Assembly: GCA_036558645.1 (NCBI GenBank)
Contig: DATBFG010000046.1
Span: 1 to 6,996 of the forward strand
Direction: 5' to 3'
DNA length: 6,996 nt
From: DATBFG01 sp036558645
GTDB taxonomy: Bacteria; Acidobacteriota; Terriglobia; Terriglobales; Acidobacteriaceae
Positions 4,838 through 6,996 of the stretch are shown piece after piece; positions within the stretch are counted from its first letter, which is position 1, and every line of letters begins with the position of its first letter. The notes under the pieces were generated by a model, which searched no databases, was not told the origin of the DNA, and saw only the letters and a program-made list of their open reading frames with translations. The translations under genes and the position numbers were made by a program.

Positions 4838-6667
4838 TTGATCCTGGTCGAGCCGGCCCAACAGAGGAGAGAACGTCGTCACGTCACCATTCGCGAACTG
4901 CTCAAGCCTCACCTGCCCGCTTTGGGCTTTGGCTTCTTGGCCGTGGTGGGTGAGAGTGTTGCGAATCTACTGCAACCCTGGCCGCTGAAGATCGTACTTG
5001 ACCACGTACTGCGGTCGCACGAGAGCAAGGTTCCGATCATGCCATGGATCTTTTCAACGATCGGAACGGACAAGCTGGCCATCCTCAAGTTTGCCTGTGC
5101 CATGGTGTTAGGCATCGCATTTCTCGATGCGATTTCAAGTTACGGAGAGAAATACCTCACCACCAGTGTCTCGCAATGGATCGGGTACGACTTACGTCTT
5201 ACGATTTACGCGCACATCCAGAAACTGTCGCTTGCTTTTCACGACCAGGAGCGGACCGGCGACCTGATCAGCCGGGTAACAAGCGACATCGACTCGATCC
5301 AAAGTTTCATTACGCAGGGATTGCTTGGGGTTCTCATCAATCTGATTACGCTGCTGGGCATGGTTGGCGTAATGTTCTATCTGAACTGGCAATTCACCTT
5401 GATCGCGCTCTCGGTTGCCCCAGCGTTATTCGCGGTCGTTTACACCTACACGCGCAAGATCAAGAGAGCATCTCGCGAGGTAAGAAAGAAGGAAGGCGAG
5501 ATCACCTCTGTGGTGGAGGAGGTGCTGTCATCCATCCGCGTGGTAAAGGCATTTGCCAGAGAAGAGTATGAGGTTCGCAGGCTGGAGGCCGAGAGCCTGG
5601 AAGGTGTAGAGATCGCGTTGCGCGCACGTAGTCTGAAAGCACGGCTAACACCAATTGTCGACGTCATCGTGGCGACGGGAACTTGCCTGGTGCTCTGGTT
5701 CGGCGCACGGATGGTGCTAACTGGAATCCTATCCGCAGGCTCGCTTGTTGTCTTCGTTCTATATCTCGGCAAGATGTACAAGCCGATGCAGGAACTATCA
5801 AAGATGACCGACAGCTACTCCAAGGCGGCTGTCGGGTACGAGCGGATTCGCGAGATTCTTGATACTCACAAGGAGGTCAAAGATCTCCCGCGAGCCGTCA
5901 GGGCTCCTGTACTAAAAGGACAGGTCGAGTTTGATCACGTTTCTTTTCACTACACGCCCGAAAGCCCAATTCTCAAGGATGTCAGCTTTGAAATTGAAGC
6001 CGGGCAATTGGCAGCCCTGGTGGGACCGACTGGCGCAGGAAAGACGAGCATCATCAGCCTGATTGCGCGCTTCTACGATCCGGTGTCAGGTGTCGTGAAA
6101 ATCGACGGGTCCGATATCCGCCGCTACCGGCAGAAATCCCTTCGTCAGCAGATCAGCTTTGTCCTGCAAGAAACGATGCTGTTCCATGCTCCCTTGTGGC
6201 AGAACATTGCCTACGGCCGGCCGGGGGCTTCCCGCGATGTGATTATCAAGGCGGCTGAACTGGCCAATGCCAGTGAGTTTATCGAGAAGTTACCGGAAGG
6301 ATATGACACCGTAGTTGGCGAGCGGGGCATGACACTCTCCGGTGGTCAGCGGCAGAGAATCGCGATTGCACGGGCTGTGATCCGCAACACTCCAGTCCTG
6401 ATCCTGGATGAACCCACGTCTGGGCTGGATTCCGCGTCAGAAAAACTTGTTTTTGAAGCTCTCGATCGCCTTATGCAAGGCAAGACGACAATTGTGATCG
6501 CTCATCGCCTCTCGACGATCCAGCGTGCGGACGTTATTTTTGTTGTGGACGAGGGCGAAATTGTTGAACACGGCAAACACGAAGACCTTCTCCAGCAGCA
6601 CGGCCTTTACGCCGATCTCTATGAGTTGCAATTCAGCGAGCGAGCGACTCTCGAACCCTCTACATAG
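4838..6667 (+). CDS. ABC exporter half-transporter (MsbA/lipid-drug exporter type), 609 aa
   Basis: A fused membrane and ATPase half-transporter, expected to work as an inner-membrane homodimer (or heterodimer with a partner not seen here) that exports a lipid-like or hydrophobic substrate using ATP. The first part has six predicted helices at about 25-45, 80-100, 160-180, 183-203, 272-292 and 298-315, and the coupling segment FHDQERTGDLISRVTSD (135-150). The nucleotide-binding domain begins near 362 and is complete: Walker A GPTGAGKTS (396-404), Q-loop Q444, signature LSGGQRQR from 500, Walker B LILDEP with D524 and catalytic E525, D-loop SGLD, and H-loop H556. Length is normal for the family. 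The start is uncertain. TTG at 4838 has a weak AGG 9 bases upstream. The first in-frame ATG is codon 68, after helix 1, and an AGAGGAG at 4863-4869 precedes no usual start codon. Substrate cannot be told from sequence. Confidence 0.95.
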   Translation: MILVEPAQQRRERRHVTIRELLKPHLPALGFGFLAVVGESVANLLQPWPLKIVLDHVLRSHESKVPIMPWIFSTIGTDKLAILKFACAMVLGIAFLDAISSYGEKYLTTSVSQWIGYDLRLTIYAHIQKLSLAFHDQERTGDLISRVTSDIDSIQSFITQGLLGVLINLITLLGMVGVMFYLNWQFTLIALSVAPALFAVVYTYTRKIKRASREVRKKEGEITSVVEEVLSSIRVVKAFAREEYEVRRLEAESLEGVEIALRARSLKARLTPIVDVIVATGTCLVLWFGARMVLTGILSAGSLVVFVLYLGKMYKPMQELSKMTDSYSKAAVGYERIREILDTHKEVKDLPRAVRAPVLKGQVEFDHVSFHYTPESPILKDVSFEIEAGQLAALVGPTGAGKTSIISLIARFYDPVSGVVKIDGSDIRRYRQKSLRQQISFVLQETMLFHAPLWQNIAYGRPGASRDVIIKAAELANASEFIEKLPEGYDTVVGERGMTLSGGQRQRIAIARAVIRNTPVLILDEPTSGLDSASEKLVFEALDRLMQGKTTIVIAHRLSTIQRADVIFVVDEGEIVEHGKHEDLLQQHGLYADLYELQFSERATLEPST

Positions 6668-6672
6668 ATTGA

Positions 6673-6996
6673 CTAAAGCCGTTGCAGTTCGGCGATGCGG
6701 GCCGTGATCGCCTCAGAGTATTCGTCTACTTCCTGCTTGGAATAGCCGCCGGCGCGGAAAGCATCGCGAATCTGCTCAGGCGAGAGTTGCGCTAACAATG
6801 AGCCGACCCACCTCGCATCCTCCCGGGGAATGTGCTTACCAATCCAGCGATTGCGCATCTGCCCAATGAAGTAAGGCAGGTTAAATACAAAGAGAAACGG
6901 CGGATGAGTCGGGAATGCAAAGTCAACGTGGTCAGATGTCACCTTGGAGATGAATTTCGAACGATGGTAGGCACCCGGGTTATGCTTCGTAATACT
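6673..6996 (-). CDS. Unidentified protein, C-terminal 107 codons; 5' end outside window
   Basis: The frame is open from the right edge (6996) to TAG at 6673-6675, so the gene starts outside the window. GTG at 6942 is internal and no Shine-Dalgarno supports it as a start. The visible part begins SITKHNPGAYHRSKFISKVT, continues through a hydrophobic aromatic stretch (THPPFLFVFNLPYFIGQM), and ends in a helical domain: IPREDARWVGSLLAQL, then SPEQIRDAFRAGGYSKQEVDEYSEAI and a terminal helix. The DAFRAGGYS segment reminds me of conserved hypothetical proteins of acidobacteria, from memory only. No catalytic motif is visible. It converges on the ABC exporter with 5 bases between the two stop codons and no room for a separate terminator. 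Confidence 0.75.
   Translation of the reverse strand, partial: SITKHNPGAYHRSKFISKVTSDHVDFAFPTHPPFLFVFNLPYFIGQMRNRWIGKHIPREDARWVGSLLAQLSPEQIRDAFRAGGYSKQEVDEYSEAITARIAELQRL

Noticed and set aside
4107..6667. A copper export or copper-resistance system formed by the cupredoxin and the ABC transporter
   Set aside because: The genes are divergent, the transporter has no metal-binding motif and belongs to the lipid/drug exporter architecture. Adjacency alone does not support a joint function.

Overview
The window looks chromosomal and comes from a moderately GC-rich bacterium, most likely an acidobacterium of the Koribacter/Terriglobia kind. That assignment rests on my recollection of RpoD N-termini and cupredoxins in that group and on the dnaG-rpoD order; no search was run. 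No rRNA, tRNA, CRISPR array, transposase or prophage gene was seen.

Layout. Positions 1-3217 (minus strand) carry the dnaG-rpoD core of the classical macromolecular-synthesis operon: DNA primase (1271-3217), a 235-base gap, then the first 345 codons of the housekeeping sigma factor (1-1035, running off the left edge). rpoD begins at TTG. The gap holds a candidate extended -10 promoter and a perfect 14-base palindrome at its -35 position, so rpoD may have its own regulated promoter. No rpsU lies upstream of dnaG.

Positions 3218-4100 form a loosely packed stretch with two small plus-strand genes: a putative two-helix membrane peptide (3449-3655) and an XRE-like helix-turn-helix protein (3826-4029). 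The second converges on a minus-strand secreted cupredoxin (4107-4568), with a shared GC-rich hairpin between them. A 269-base divergent spacer then leads to a complete MsbA-type ABC exporter half-transporter (4838-6667, plus strand). This meets tail-to-tail, 5 bases apart, the C-terminal part of an unidentified gene (6673-6996, minus strand) that leaves the right edge.

The genes do not form an obvious new system. The most distinctive signal is inside dnaG: an extra segment of about 40 residues just before the core polymerase motif, bounded by two different arrays of 7-base tandem repeats. Both arrays are in frame and translated. This looks like intergenic-type heptanucleotide repeat DNA captured inside an essential gene. 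Lesser points are the TTG start and palindromic promoter of rpoD, a stretched copper-site loop in the cupredoxin, and a helically phased direct repeat upstream of it.
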